DNA of 64,000 nucleotides from Streptomyces sp. PsTaAH-137 (GCF_003259365.1 NZ_QLLY01000006.1:250851-314850); one strand, 5' to 3'. Counted from the stretch's first letter, positions 51,599 to 62,547 are shown. Numbers and translations are program-made. Notes: generated by a model from the letters alone, not told the origin.

Positions 51599-51729
51599 CG
51601 TTTCGCCGCGGCACGTGGCCCGGACCCGGCCGCCCCCTCAACGGCCGGGGCCGCGCCCGTGGGAGGTAGTGAGTAACCCATGCGCCGCGCGCGGCGCAAG
51701 CAAGGGCGCAAATCGGGCGGGCACGGAAC

Positions 51730-51768
51730 GGCCCCCCTCTCCGCGGAGATTCCGCGCAGAGGGGGGCC
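51730..51768. terminator. Bidirectional hairpin before the amidase end
   Basis: GGCCCCCCTCT (51730-51740) pairs with AGAGGGGGGCC (51758-51768), and inside it CGCGGA (51742-51747) pairs with TCCGCG (51751-51756), with one mismatch between the two parts. It is 17 bases from the end of the minus-strand amidase gene. Confidence 0.85.
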
Positions 51769-51784
51769 GCTTCGTGCGGTGCGG

Positions 51785-54484
51785 TTACGGCGCCAGGTTG
51801 GTGCCCAGGCGGGCGCCGGCCGGGGAGCCGATCTGCGTCACGCCGTAGTACTTGGCGGTCGACAGGCCGAGGCCGCTGCTGTTGCTCGGGACGTAGAGCA
51901 GCGTGCCGTTGCCCGTGTCCTCGCCCGCGACGCCGAGCACCAGGTCGGCGCGGCCGTAGCCGGACAGGTCGGCGAGCGCCGCCGCCGAGCCGAGGTTGTC
52001 GTTCGTCTCGGTCGAGCCGGGGACGCCGGGCTCGTCCTGCGAGACGGCGATCGCGCCCGTGCCGGTCAGGCCGGACGAGGAGCCCTTCAGGAGCAGCGAC
52101 GTACCGGCGTTGGACTGGTTCTTGCCGCTGCGGGTGATGTCCTCGTTCGGGGCGCCGGTGAGGACGTCCGCGTAGCCGTCGGCGTTGTAGTCGCCGACCG
52201 CGACCGAGGCGCCCATGGCGTCACCGGACTCGGAGGCGCCGGGGACGCCGCTGGTGGACTGGTGGACCGTCGTGACCTTCGTGCCGAGGCCGGTGCTCGC
52301 CGCGCCGTAGACCGCGGTGACCTGGCCGCCGGAGTGCGCGGCCGACTCGGAGGTGTACGGCTGGCCGATGACGATGTCGTCGACGCCGTCGCCGTTGAGG
52401 TCGCCGGAGGCTATGGAGCGGCCGCCCTTGACCGTGAGCGTCGCGGCCTTGCGCAGACCGCCTGCGCCGCCCTTGTACCAGACGACCTTGCCGAGGCTCG
52501 CGCCGTCGCGGTAGTTGAGGGCGACGTCCGCGTAGCCGTCCCGGTTGAAGTCGCCGGACGTGGCGTCCAGGTAGGACAGGTTGTCCTCGGAGGTGGTGAC
52601 CATGGAGTCGCTGTCCCAGCCGTCGCCGTACCGGGCCGACCAGGTGCCGCCGAAGCCGCTGGAGGCGGCGAAGACGTCGGCCGTGCCGTCCGCGTTGAAG
52701 TCGCCGACCGCGACGGCCGAGCCGAACCGGGCGCCCGACAGGTCGTAGCTCGCGTCGAGGTTCACGCCGGTGCCGGTGGTGAAGCCGGGGCCGTACACGA
52801 TGGTGTAGGCGCCGCGGTCCTTGTGACCCGTGGTGTCGTCCTCGCCGGGCTGGCCGACGACGAGGTCGGTGTAGCCGTCGCCGTTGACGTCACCGGTCGC
52901 GGTGGACGCGCCGAACTCGTCGCCGCTCTCGCCCGCGCCCGGGATGTCCCCGGTGGACTGCGAGATCAGCAGCTTGCCGGTGGTCGTCGGGCCGGCGGTG
53001 GCGCCCGGGACGATGGCGACCTGGCCGCCGCTCGCGCCCTTCGGGACGCCCGCGACGAGGTCGGTGGTGGCGTCGCCGGTCAGGTTCTGCGAGGGCAGCG
53101 CGTGGGAGATGCCGGGGGCCGCCGCCTGCGTGGCGATGCGGCTCAGCTTCGGGTACAGGTTCGCGCCGGGGCAGAGCGTCGAGTTGGTGTCCTTGTGGCC
53201 GAAGACGCGGGGCAGCGTGATGGTCTGGCCCAGCGGGACCTTGTTGCCGTCCGTGCCGAGATCGCCGTTGGACGTCAGGGTCACCTTGTCGGTCGGCACG
53301 ATGCCGTACTGGCCGAACTTCCAGGCGACGACCCGGGAGATCGCGTCGAGCGCGGCCTTGGTGGGCTTCGCAGTCTCGAAGTTGCCGATGTAGGAGATGC
53401 CGACGGTGTCGGTGTTGAAGCCGTAGTCGTGGGCGCCGTGGACCGGCAGGTCCATGCCGCCGCTGCGGCCCTCGAAGATCTGGCCGCAGCGGTCGACGAC
53501 GAAGTTGTAGCCGATGTCGTAGTAGCCCTTGGCGATGTGCTCCTGCTGGATCTCGCGCAGCCGCTTGGCGGACTGGGAGCAGGGCACCGCGTTGTCGGAG
53601 TCGACGCCGGTGTGGTGGACGACGGCGGCCTTGATCTCCGTGTCGTACGTGGGCGTGCCGTCGTAGTTGGTGCCGGCGCCCCACTGCTTCTGCGTGATGA
53701 TGTGCGGCTTGACGACCGTCGACGGGAGGGGCGCGGGCGGCGTCTGCGGCGCGGAGGTGGTGGGCGCGGCGGAGGTCGTGGCGGCCTTCGGGTCGTCCGA
53801 GGCCGGGGCCGAGCTCTCCGGAGCGGAGGACTCGGGAGCCGTCGAGACCGAGGGGTCCGGGGACTCGGCGACGGCCGGGGGCGTCGTCTCCTCGGAGTAC
53901 GCGGCCGGCTCGATGCCGGTGCCCTTGGCGGAGCCGGTGCCCGCGTCGATCAGCTTGACGTTCATGCCGGAGGGCAGGCCGGACGCCTCGCCGTCGGCGT
54001 CGACCACCCGCACCTCGACGCCGTCCGCGTCGGCCTTCGTCGGCACGGACGCGGTGCCGCCGCGCAGGGCGGCCCGCTCGCGCTCGGCGCCGTCCGCGTC
54101 GATGGTCTCCTTCGGCAGCGTCGTCCACGCGCTCCAGTCGCCCGACTCCGCGTCGCGCGAGCGGAACTGGGCCGCGCCGTCGAGCTTGTCCTCGGGGTCG
54201 CTCCAGGTCACCGTCACCGCGCTGAACAGCTGCGTCGACTTCTGCGGCACGACCTTGCGGTCGTCCTTCGTCTGCATGCTCACGGTGTGCACGGCCGCGG
54301 CCCGGTGCGCGGGCACGCCGTCGGCGGTGGTCCCCGGGTCGGCCATCGCGTACGTCACCACGCCGGCGCCGCCGAGCACGACCGCACCGGCCGTGATCCA
54401 GACCCTGCCCCTGAGACTCAGCGGCTTGTACGCGTGCGCGGCGCGTGTGTCCGGCGCCTTACCGCGCGAATGTCGCGGGCTCAC
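51785..54484 (-). CDS. Secreted N-acetylmuramoyl-L-alanine amidase with FG-GAP propeller
   Basis: 899 aa. A signal or anchor helix (VWITAGAVVLGGAGVVTYAM) is near the N-terminus; a Ser/Pro/Glu linker follows. The amidase_2/PGRP domain (about 290-460) has VVHHTGVDSDNAVPCSQSAK, YDIGYNFVVDRCGQIFEGRS and FGHKDTNSTLCPGANLY, which give the zinc His, Tyr and His/Cys ligands. The rest is a beta-propeller of about seven FG-GAP repeats (for example GDVNGDGYTDLVVGQPGED, GDYNADGYADVLTGAPNED) with calcium loops. Cleaves the lactyl-peptide bond of peptidoglycan. Start GTG 54484 follows AAGGGGTGGGG. Confidence 0.9.
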   Translation of the reverse strand: MSPRHSRGKAPDTRAAHAYKPLSLRGRVWITAGAVVLGGAGVVTYAMADPGTTADGVPAHRAAAVHTVSMQTKDDRKVVPQKSTQLFSAVTVTWSDPEDKLDGAAQFRSRDAESGDWSAWTTLPKETIDADGAERERAALRGGTASVPTKADADGVEVRVVDADGEASGLPSGMNVKLIDAGTGSAKGTGIEPAAYSEETTPPAVAESPDPSVSTAPESSAPESSAPASDDPKAATTSAAPTTSAPQTPPAPLPSTVVKPHIITQKQWGAGTNYDGTPTYDTEIKAAVVHHTGVDSDNAVPCSQSAKRLREIQQEHIAKGYYDIGYNFVVDRCGQIFEGRSGGMDLPVHGAHDYGFNTDTVGISYIGNFETAKPTKAALDAISRVVAWKFGQYGIVPTDKVTLTSNGDLGTDGNKVPLGQTITLPRVFGHKDTNSTLCPGANLYPKLSRIATQAAAPGISHALPSQNLTGDATTDLVAGVPKGASGGQVAIVPGATAGPTTTGKLLISQSTGDIPGAGESGDEFGASTATGDVNGDGYTDLVVGQPGEDDTTGHKDRGAYTIVYGPGFTTGTGVNLDASYDLSGARFGSAVAVGDFNADGTADVFAASSGFGGTWSARYGDGWDSDSMVTTSEDNLSYLDATSGDFNRDGYADVALNYRDGASLGKVVWYKGGAGGLRKAATLTVKGGRSIASGDLNGDGVDDIVIGQPYTSESAAHSGGQVTAVYGAASTGLGTKVTTVHQSTSGVPGASESGDAMGASVAVGDYNADGYADVLTGAPNEDITRSGKNQSNAGTSLLLKGSSSGLTGTGAIAVSQDEPGVPGSTETNDNLGSAAALADLSGYGRADLVLGVAGEDTGNGTLLYVPSNSSGLGLSTAKYYGVTQIGSPAGARLGTNLAP

Positions 54485-54773
54485 TTGCCCCACCCCTTGA
54501 AGAAGTTCACCGAAGAAGTTCACACCTGCCCCGCGCGTCCCGCGGGTAGTTGTCCTATTCAGCGAAAGACCGCCGAGGAACGTCACCCGTTGTGCGGATG
54601 TGCCGTACGTCACTCGGCGGGACCGGGCATAAGAGCGGTGTAGGCATATGCCCAAGCCGGGTTAAAGCTCGCCAATCAGGCAGCCAAAGAATGTGTACAG
54701 CCTCGGTTTCCCCTCCCTCGCGTGGGTGAATTCACGCAGGTCAAGCGGGCATCCGGCGATCTAGGTTCGGGTC

Positions 54774-56123
54774 ATGTCCTACACCTCCGCGCCCGTCCCC
54801 GCTCCGCTCCCCGCACCCGAGACCGCCCCCGTCGAGACCCTGTTCCCCCGTGAGGAGTCCCAGCCCCGCGCCGTCTACGACGCGATCCGCGACGAACTCC
54901 TCCTCGACGGCCGCAGCCGTCTGAACCTCGCCACCTTCGGCACCACCTGGATGGAGGACGAGGCCCGCCTCCTGATGACCGAGACGGCCGACAAGAACCT
55001 CGTCGACACCGAGGAGTACCCGCAGGTCGCGGACATGGAGGCGCGCTGCGTCCGGATGCTCGCCGACCTGTGGCACGCCCCCGACCCGGCCCGCGCCACC
55101 GGCTGCTCGACCACCGGGTCCAGCGAGGCCGCCATGCTCGCCGGACTCGCCCTCAAGCGGCGCTGGGAGCGGCGCCGCCGGGACGCCGGGCGCGACACCG
55201 AGCGGCCCAACATCGTCGCGGGCGCCAACGTCCAGGTCTGCTGGAAGAAGTTCTGCTCCTACTTCGACGTCGAGGCGCGGCTCGTCCCGCTCGCGCCCGG
55301 CCGCCTGCACCTCACCCCGGAGATGCTCGGCGAGTACTGCGACGAGCGCACCATCGGCGTGGTCGGCATCCTCGGCTCCACCTTCGACGGGTCGTACGAG
55401 CCGATCGCCGATCTGTGCCTCGCGCTCGACGGCATCGAGGCGGCCACCGGGCACGACATCCCCGTCCACGTCGACGGCGCGTCCGGCGCCCTGGTCGCCC
55501 CCTTCCTCGACCCCGACCTGCTCTGGGACTTCCAGCTCCCGCGCGTCGCCTCCATCAACACCTCGGGGCACAAGTACGGGCAGGTCTTCCCCGGGCTCGG
55601 CTGGGCGCTGTGGCGGGACGCGGCCGCGCTGCCCGCCGAACTCGTGCACCACGTCGACTACCTGGGCGGCGAGATGAACACCTTCTCGCTCACCTTCACC
55701 CGCCCCGCCTCCCACGTGGCCGCGCAGTACTACACCTTCCACCGCTACGGGCACGCCGGGCTGCGCCGCCTGCACCTGGAGTCCCGGCGCACCGCGCGCG
55801 GCCTCGCCGCCGGTATCGCCGACCTCGACCTCTTCGAACTCCTCAGTGACGGCGACGAGTTGCCCGCCTTCGCGTTCCGCCTCACCGACCGCGCCCACGC
55901 GCTCGGGCTGCACGAGCGCGGGATCGCGCTGGCGATGCGGGCCCGCGGCTGGCAGGTCCCGGCCTATCCGCTGCCGACCGGGATGACCGACACCTGGGTG
56001 CTCCGGGTGGTCGTCCGCACCGGGTTCACGCCCCGGCTCGCCGCGCTCTTCCTGGACGATCTGCGCAACGCGGCCCGCACGGTGATGCGGGCCACCGTCG
56101 ACGTGCGGCTCCGGACGACCTGA
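54774..56123 (+). CDS. gadB: Glutamate decarboxylase
   Basis: 449 aa PLP decarboxylase of group II that converts glutamate to GABA, consuming a proton. FGTTWMEDEARLLMTETADK, TTGSSEAAMLAGLALKRRWE and SINTSGHKYGQVFPG (with the PLP Lys) match the family. The N-terminal 25 residues are Pro/Ala-rich and non-conserved. ATG 54774 lies six bases after TAGGTT with no ribosome site. No GABA antiporter is adjacent, so an acid-resistance system is not evident. Alternatively it may supply GABA metabolism. Confidence 0.88.
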   Translation: MSYTSAPVPAPLPAPETAPVETLFPREESQPRAVYDAIRDELLLDGRSRLNLATFGTTWMEDEARLLMTETADKNLVDTEEYPQVADMEARCVRMLADLWHAPDPARATGCSTTGSSEAAMLAGLALKRRWERRRRDAGRDTERPNIVAGANVQVCWKKFCSYFDVEARLVPLAPGRLHLTPEMLGEYCDERTIGVVGILGSTFDGSYEPIADLCLALDGIEAATGHDIPVHVDGASGALVAPFLDPDLLWDFQLPRVASINTSGHKYGQVFPGLGWALWRDAAALPAELVHHVDYLGGEMNTFSLTFTRPASHVAAQYYTFHRYGHAGLRRLHLESRRTARGLAAGIADLDLFELLSDGDELPAFAFRLTDRAHALGLHERGIALAMRARGWQVPAYPLPTGMTDTWVLRVVVRTGFTPRLAALFLDDLRNAARTVMRATVDVRLRTT

Positions 56124-56185
56124 CGGCGCAAAAGGTTGTACGAATCCGCGCAACTTGTGGTGTGAGAAGCGACATGTGAGAAACC

Positions 56186-56203
56186 CGTGACGCCCGGGTC
56201 ACG
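56186..56203. terminator. Short hairpin after gad
   Basis: CGTGAC (56186-56191) and GTCACG (56198-56203) form a 6-bp stem with the loop GCCCGG, 63 bases beyond the gad stop. A weak terminator candidate or an operator for the next gene. Confidence 0.4.
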
Positions 56204-56248
56204 CTGTTCGCTGGGGCAGTTACCGAGCGAAACTGAGGGGGACTCACC

Positions 56249-56680
56249 ATGCCACAGGGCGAGAATCCGACGGCCGCCGACATGAGACGGCACGCCACGG
56301 CGTTCGTCGCGCGCGTCGCCTCGTCACGCCTGCCGCTGGACCACTCCGTCGCCAGCCTGCGCGTCGTCGACTTCCTCATCGACGGACTGCGCAAGGGAAC
56401 CCCGGAGCGCGAACGCCCGGACGCCGTCCTGTTCGCACTCGGCGCGTACGTGGGCGAGGTGCTGGTCCGGCGGGCCGGTGCGGTGTGGGTGGACCTCGAC
56501 GCGCACCAGCGCGCCTACTTCGGGCAGCGCGTGGGCGTGCGGATGCCGGACGGCCGGGTGTGGAACCCGCTGGGCAAGGTCGTTAACCGCTACGAGGTCG
56601 GCCCCGAGGAGTCGCTGCGGACCTTCTATCTGACCCTGCCCGGCCGCACGGCGGGCCGGACCGCGGAATGCGCCCTGTGA
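56249..56680 (+). CDS. Hypothetical protein
   Basis: 143 aa, no recognised family. Amphipathic helices (AFVARVASSRLPLDHSVASL, LRVVDFLIDGLRKG) precede a compact alpha/beta part (VLFALGAYVGEVLVRRAGAV, then VRMPDGRVWNPLGKVVNRYE). It has no signal peptide. The YVGEVLVRRAG element recalls small proteins often annotated as DUF-type fold, but I cannot assign it. ATG 56249 follows GGGGGA. Next gene is an ECF sigma factor, 88 bases away. Confidence 0.75.
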   Translation: MPQGENPTAADMRRHATAFVARVASSRLPLDHSVASLRVVDFLIDGLRKGTPERERPDAVLFALGAYVGEVLVRRAGAVWVDLDAHQRAYFGQRVGVRMPDGRVWNPLGKVVNRYEVGPEESLRTFYLTLPGRTAGRTAECAL

Positions 56681-56767
56681 CACTTCTGTGCGAAGCGGCG
56701 CTGATCGACTCGGGGAACGTGGACGGCTGAGGCGCCGCTGTCCTGAGTGACGTACGAAGGAAAGCGG

Positions 56768-57415
56768 TTGGGGCAGGGAGGGGAGCCTCGTGGTACGCGT
56801 GAGTACGACGAGGAGCTGGGTGCCGCCGTCGCGCGGGCCCAGGAGGGCGACGAGAGCGCGTTCGCCGCTGCCTACCGGCTCGTCCAGCCCGGACTGCTCG
56901 GCTATCTGCGCGGGCTCGTCGGCGACGAGGCGGAGGACGTCGCCGCCGAGGCCTGGCTGGAGATAGCCCGGGACCTCGGACGGTTCCGCGGCGACGGCGC
57001 CGGGTTCCGCGGCTGGACCGCGACCATCGCCCGGTACCGCGCCCTCGACCTGCTGCGCCGGCAGAAGGTGCGGCCCCGCCCGTCCGGCACCGAGCAGGAC
57101 GTCCTCGACCTGCCGGGCGCCCACAACACCGCCGAGCAGGCCATCGAGCTCCTCTCCACCGAACGCGCCCTCGCCCTCATCGCCCAACTGCCCCGGGACC
57201 AGGCCGAGGCGGTGCTCCTTCGGGTCGTCGTCGGCCTCGACGGGCCCGCCGCCGCCCGCGTCCTCGGCAAACGGCCCGGCGCCGTGCGCACGGCCGCGCA
57301 CCGCGGACTGAAGCGGCTCGCCCGGCAGCTCTCGACCACAAGCGGAACGCGCGAGGGCACCCATGACGGCCCGGATGAGCTGGGGGAACCGGGTGAACCG
57401 AAGGACAAAGGGTGA
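56768..57415 (+). CDS. ECF RNA polymerase sigma factor 1
   Basis: 215 aa. Region 2 is ESAFAAAYRLVQPGLLGYLR with DEAEDVAAEAWLEIARDLGR and FRGWTATIARYRALDLLRR; region 4 is LIAQLPRDQAEAVLLRVVVG and AAARVLGKRPGAVRTAAHRG. TTG 56768 is chosen as start because GAAGGAAA precedes it; GTG 56747 has no ribosome site. Its stop overlaps the start of a short partner gene (TGATG). It is about 60% like the sigma factor at 57904, so the two cassettes are duplicates. Confidence 0.85.
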   Translation: MGQGGEPRGTREYDEELGAAVARAQEGDESAFAAAYRLVQPGLLGYLRGLVGDEAEDVAAEAWLEIARDLGRFRGDGAGFRGWTATIARYRALDLLRRQKVRPRPSGTEQDVLDLPGAHNTAEQAIELLSTERALALIAQLPRDQAEAVLLRVVVGLDGPAAARVLGKRPGAVRTAAHRGLKRLARQLSTTSGTREGTHDGPDELGEPGEPKDKG

Positions 57416-57660
57416 TGAGGTGTGACGGATGCCGTCCGCCGCACGCTGAGTGGGTCGAGATGACTGACGAACACGCGCAGACCCTGGGCGACGCGCTGGC
57501 CGCCGCGGTCCGGGCCCAGCAGCCGGCCGAAACGGCCGGGGAGCGCCTTGCGCTGGCCGCGTTCCGCGCCGCGCGGGACGCGGGTGCCCTCGCGGCGGCG
57601 CCCCGCCGCCGTGACGACTGGCGGCCCCAGAGCGCTGTGGAGCGGGCGAGAACAGGCTGA
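57415..57660 (+). CDS. Short partner of ECF sigma factor 1
   Basis: 81 aa. EHAQTLGDALAAAVRAQQPA then GERLALAAFRAARDAGALAA resembles the cytoplasmic N-terminal part of the long partner at 58587 (ELPGEEAALKAFREARAESA). The transmembrane and extracellular parts are missing, so it may be a shortened anti-sigma factor, soluble. ATG 57415 overlaps the sigma stop; GTG 57412 is the alternative. Its Cys-rich start (MRCDGCRPPH) may bind metal. Gap 57661-57903 that follows holds the promoter of the next cassette. Confidence 0.65.
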   Translation: MRCDGCRPPHAEWVEMTDEHAQTLGDALAAAVRAQQPAETAGERLALAAFRAARDAGALAAAPRRRDDWRPQSAVERARTG

Positions 57661-57903
57661 GAAGCCGCCCTGTGTACGGGACGGCCGAGGTCGCCACCCC
57701 CCACAGGAGAGACCCCGGCCGCCGCGCGGTACGGGTCGCGAGCGGCCCGTACTCCCTTCAGCGCCGAGGGTGCGTTTTCTGTCACACCCCGCTGTGTGCG
57801 CCATTGGTTGCCCGTTGTACAAACATGGACGCGGCGGCGTTTCAGGCCGTAGCGTTCTGATTCGCGCTGGGGGCGCACGAGACCAAGTGGGCAGGGACTG
57901 GGA

Positions 57904-58587
57904 GTGCTGGGGGACGACGCGGAGCTGACCGCCGCGGTACTTGCGGCACAGGACGGGGACGAGGCCGCGTTCCGGACTGTGTACCGCGCCGTGCATCCGA
58001 GGCTGCTCGGATATCTACGCACGCTCGTCGGCGAGCCCGACGCCGAGGACGTCGCGTCGGAGTCCTGGCTGCAGATCGCCCGGGACCTGGAGCGGTTCGA
58101 GGGCGATGCCGACCGGTTCCGCGGCTGGGCCGCGCGGATCGCGCGCAACCGCGCCCTGGACCACATACGCATGCGGGGACGCCGGCCCGCCATAGGCGGT
58201 GACGAGACCGAGCTCACCGGCAGACCCGCAGCATCCGACACCGCCGACGAGGCGATGGAGTCCCTTGCCACCGGCGACGCCCTGGCGCTGATCGCCCAGC
58301 TGCCCCAGGACCAGGCCGAGGCCGTCGTGCTGCGCGTCGTCGTCGGCCTGGACGCGAAGAGCGCCGCGCAGACCCTCGGCAAGCGGCCCGGAGCCGTCCG
58401 CACCGCCGCCCACCGCGGCCTGAAGCGGCTCGCGGAGCTCCTCGGCGCCGATGCTCCGGACCCCCCGGAGACCCCGAAAGAACCCGGAGCCCTCGTCGCG
58501 CTGCCGCAGCCGAGGAAACCGGGAACACGCACGGTGACGTCCGCCGGTGTGACGCAATCGCGTACGCGGACGCAGAAGGACATGTGA
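57904..58587 (+). CDS. ECF RNA polymerase sigma factor 2
   Basis: 227 aa. Region 2: EAAFRTVYRAVHPRLLGYLR, DAEDVASESWLQIARDLERF and FRGWAARIARNRALDHIRMR. Region 4: LIAQLPQDQAEAVVLRVVVG and SAAQTLGKRPGAVRTAAHRG. A Pro-rich C-terminal tail follows. GTG 57904 follows AGGGA. Its stop overlaps the start of a large membrane protein (TGATG), its probable anti-sigma factor. Confidence 0.88.
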   Translation: MLGDDAELTAAVLAAQDGDEAAFRTVYRAVHPRLLGYLRTLVGEPDAEDVASESWLQIARDLERFEGDADRFRGWAARIARNRALDHIRMRGRRPAIGGDETELTGRPAASDTADEAMESLATGDALALIAQLPQDQAEAVVLRVVVGLDAKSAAQTLGKRPGAVRTAAHRGLKRLAELLGADAPDPPETPKEPGALVALPQPRKPGTRTVTSAGVTQSRTRTQKDM

Positions 58588-59702
58588 TGGCCGACGAGCA
58601 CGACAAGTGGCTGGACCGCGACGCGGCGGAGCGTGTGCTGCGCGGGGAGCCGCTGGAGGCCGTCGACGACCACGACGCGCGACGGGCCGGCCGGCTGACC
58701 GGGACGCTGGACGCGCTGAGCGCGCTCCCGTCCCGCCCCGGTGGTGAACTCCCGGGCGAGGAAGCCGCGTTGAAGGCGTTCCGCGAGGCCCGCGCCGAGT
58801 CCGCGGTGGACGCGGCCGTGACCTCCGTGACCTCTGTGGGGGCCGTCGCCGGCTCCGGACGGCACCGCGCGGGCGCCGCCGTCACCCCGCCGGGGACCAG
58901 GCTGTGGGGCCGCCCGGTGCGCTTCGGGCTCGTCGCGGCCGTCGCCGCGTGCATGGTCGGCGGAGTCGCCGTCGCCGCCGGGACCGGGGTGCTGCCCTCG
59001 CCGTTCGGCGACCGGAACGAGCCGGTGCCGGCCTCCTCGATCTCCGCCGCCGGCTCCGAGCAGCCGCTCTCCACGGCATCCCCGAGCCCCACCGTCGGCG
59101 GCGCCGAGACGCCCGAGGGCTCGGTGCGCCCCGGCAGCGGCTCCACCGCACCGGACCGCACGGAACCGTCCCCGAAGAGCACGGGCACCTCGCAGGCCCC
59201 GGTGCCCCGGCCGACCGACAAGGGCACGCTCTCCGAGACGCTGCGCCGCGAACTCACCCAGGGCTGCGTCAAGTACCGCACCGGGCGGCTGACCTCCCAG
59301 GAGAGACAGCGCCTGCGGGACTCGGCGGAGGGGTACGGCCGGGGCCCCTCCGACATCGCCAGAATCTGCGACCGGGTCCTCGGCGACAGCGGCGACCACG
59401 GCGACGGTGACGACGAGGACCACGGCTCCGGGTCCGAGGGGCACAACGGCGTCCAGGACGGCGACGACGACAGCGAGGGCAACGGGTCCGGCAACGGCTA
59501 CGGCGACGGCGACGGCTACGGATTCGGCAACAACAGCATCCACACCGACAGCACCGGACACGGCCGCGGCGACGACAAGGTCGGCTACTACACCGTCAAG
59601 CCCGGCACGGGCCCGAGCGCGAGCCAGTCCTACAGCGCCGCGCCGCAGCTCCCCTCCGCCTCGCCCTCACCGTCCGCCTCAGACGGCGTCGAAACGCGCT
59701 GA
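58587..59702 (+). CDS. Membrane anti-sigma-like partner of ECF sigma 2
   Basis: 371 aa. The first 105 residues are cytoplasmic and helical (HDKWLDRDAAERVLRGEPLE, EEAALKAFREARAESAVDAA); the single helix FGLVAAVAACMVGGVAVAAG is at about 112. The exterior is Ser/Pro-rich, then Gly/Asp-rich repeats such as GDSGDHGDGDDEDHGSG and GYGDGDGYGFG, and a Ser/Ala tail. The layout is that of membrane anti-sigma factors, and coupling with sigma 2 supports it, though a canonical ZAS zinc motif is not seen. The Asp-rich external part could bind calcium or the wall. Confidence 0.75.
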   Translation: MADEHDKWLDRDAAERVLRGEPLEAVDDHDARRAGRLTGTLDALSALPSRPGGELPGEEAALKAFREARAESAVDAAVTSVTSVGAVAGSGRHRAGAAVTPPGTRLWGRPVRFGLVAAVAACMVGGVAVAAGTGVLPSPFGDRNEPVPASSISAAGSEQPLSTASPSPTVGGAETPEGSVRPGSGSTAPDRTEPSPKSTGTSQAPVPRPTDKGTLSETLRRELTQGCVKYRTGRLTSQERQRLRDSAEGYGRGPSDIARICDRVLGDSGDHGDGDDEDHGSGSEGHNGVQDGDDDSEGNGSGNGYGDGDGYGFGNNSIHTDSTGHGRGDDKVGYYTVKPGTGPSASQSYSAAPQLPSASPSPSASDGVETR

Positions 59703-59730
59703 CCTGCGAAAACGCGGTCGCTCATCTCTC

Positions 59731-59779
59731 CCGAAAACTTCTCGTAGAAAAATCTACGCAACGGGTGTGACGTTTTCGG
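59731..59779. promoter_or_regulatory. Nested inverted repeats between sigma cassette and Ldt
   Basis: CCGAAAAC (59731-59738) pairs with GTTTTCGG (59772-59779), enclosing CGTAGA (59743-59748) and TCTACG (59753-59758) with an AAAA loop. AT-rich compared with the surroundings. Lies in the 219-base gap between the anti-sigma gene and the converging L,D-transpeptidase. May be a terminator or a regulatory site. Confidence 0.5.
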
Positions 59780-59921
59780 GGCCAGTGACGCAGTACTGAG
59801 TGAGCCGACTGGTCATCGGCCGCGCACGAGCCGGGGTTCCCCCCGTACCTTCGGCTCAGTGCCACTGGCGTGGGTGGGACACGTTCCCCCGGTCCCACCC
59901 ACGCCGCTCGAACTCCCGCCG

Positions 59922-60788
59922 TCACCAGTAGACGACGACCTTGTCGCCGGCTCGGACCTGGTCGAACAGGCTCGCGATCTTCGCCTTGTCCCTGACGTTC
60001 ACACAGCCGTGCGAGGCTCCGGCGTAACCGCGGGCCGCGAAGTCCGACGAGTAGTGCACCGCCTGGCCGCCGCTGAAGAACATCGCGTACGGCATGGGCG
60101 TGTGGTAGATCGTCGAGACGTGGTCCCGGGACTTGAAGTCCACGTGGAAGACGCCCTCGCGCGTCGGCGTGTACTGGGACCCGAACCGCACGTCCGTCGT
60201 CATCAGCCGCTTGCCGTCGATCATCCACGACAGGGTCCTGCTGGTCTTGCTGATGCACAGCACCCGGCCCGTCATGCAGCGCGGGTCGGGCTTCGCCGCG
60301 GGCTGACCGCCGGACGCGTACAGCTCGTCCCGGGTCGGCTCGTGGGTCATCCTCAGCAGCCGCTGCCAGGTCACGGTGTCGGTCGTCCCGGTGCGCTTCA
60401 GCCCGCGCTTGCCCTGGAACCCCTCGACCGCCTTGACCGTCGCGGGTCCGTACGTCCCCGTCGGCCCGTCGAACAGCCAGGCCACCTGCCGCAGCCGCGC
60501 CTGCAACTCCCGCACTTCCTGCCCCTTGTCCCCGGCGGCCCACAGCGCCTTGCCCGGCTCCGGAGGCGCGGTGGCGGAAGAGGACGCCGAGCCGGGGGCG
60601 GACGGCTTGGCGTCGTCGCCCGAGGCCGAGGCCGGGGGAGCCGTGGACTTCGACGCCGACGGGGCCGCGGACCGGGGCGCCGACGACGGCGCGGCCGAAC
60701 CGCCCTCGACCGCCACCGCCTTGCAGCCGCCGACCAGGGCCAGCACCCCGGTGACGGCGAGAGCGCTCCGTATGACAGCTGTCCGCAT
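59922..60788 (-). CDS. L,D-transpeptidase lipoprotein
   Basis: 288 aa. Lipobox LALVGGC anchors it outside. A Ser/Ala/Pro linker leads to a peptidoglycan-binding domain (VRELQARLRQVAWLFDGPTG, VKAVEGFQGKRGLKRTG). The YkuD domain ends in YSSDFAARGYAGASHGCVNV, with the catalytic Cys in SHGCVNV. It makes 3-3 cross-links or attaches substrates to peptidoglycan. ATG 60788 follows GGGGGA. Divergent from the acyl-CoA mutase, 133 bases away. Confidence 0.92.
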   Translation of the reverse strand: MRTAVIRSALAVTGVLALVGGCKAVAVEGGSAAPSSAPRSAAPSASKSTAPPASASGDDAKPSAPGSASSSATAPPEPGKALWAAGDKGQEVRELQARLRQVAWLFDGPTGTYGPATVKAVEGFQGKRGLKRTGTTDTVTWQRLLRMTHEPTRDELYASGGQPAAKPDPRCMTGRVLCISKTSRTLSWMIDGKRLMTTDVRFGSQYTPTREGVFHVDFKSRDHVSTIYHTPMPYAMFFSGGQAVHYSSDFAARGYAGASHGCVNVRDKAKIASLFDQVRAGDKVVVYW

Positions 60789-60921
60789 GATGTCCCCCGT
60801 CAGTCGCGTCGTTCCCTTGTGTCTCTACTGATGCTTCCCGGCGCCGAAACGTTGCGAACTGCCACTACAGTCCGTCCCGAGGGTCGATGACTACTGGTAA
60901 GTAACCGCTGGAGGCACCACC

Positions 60922-62505
<1,584 letters not shown>

Positions 62506-62547
62506 CCTGCGGTTCCTTGATCGTCTCCGTGATGTGGAACCCCGGCG

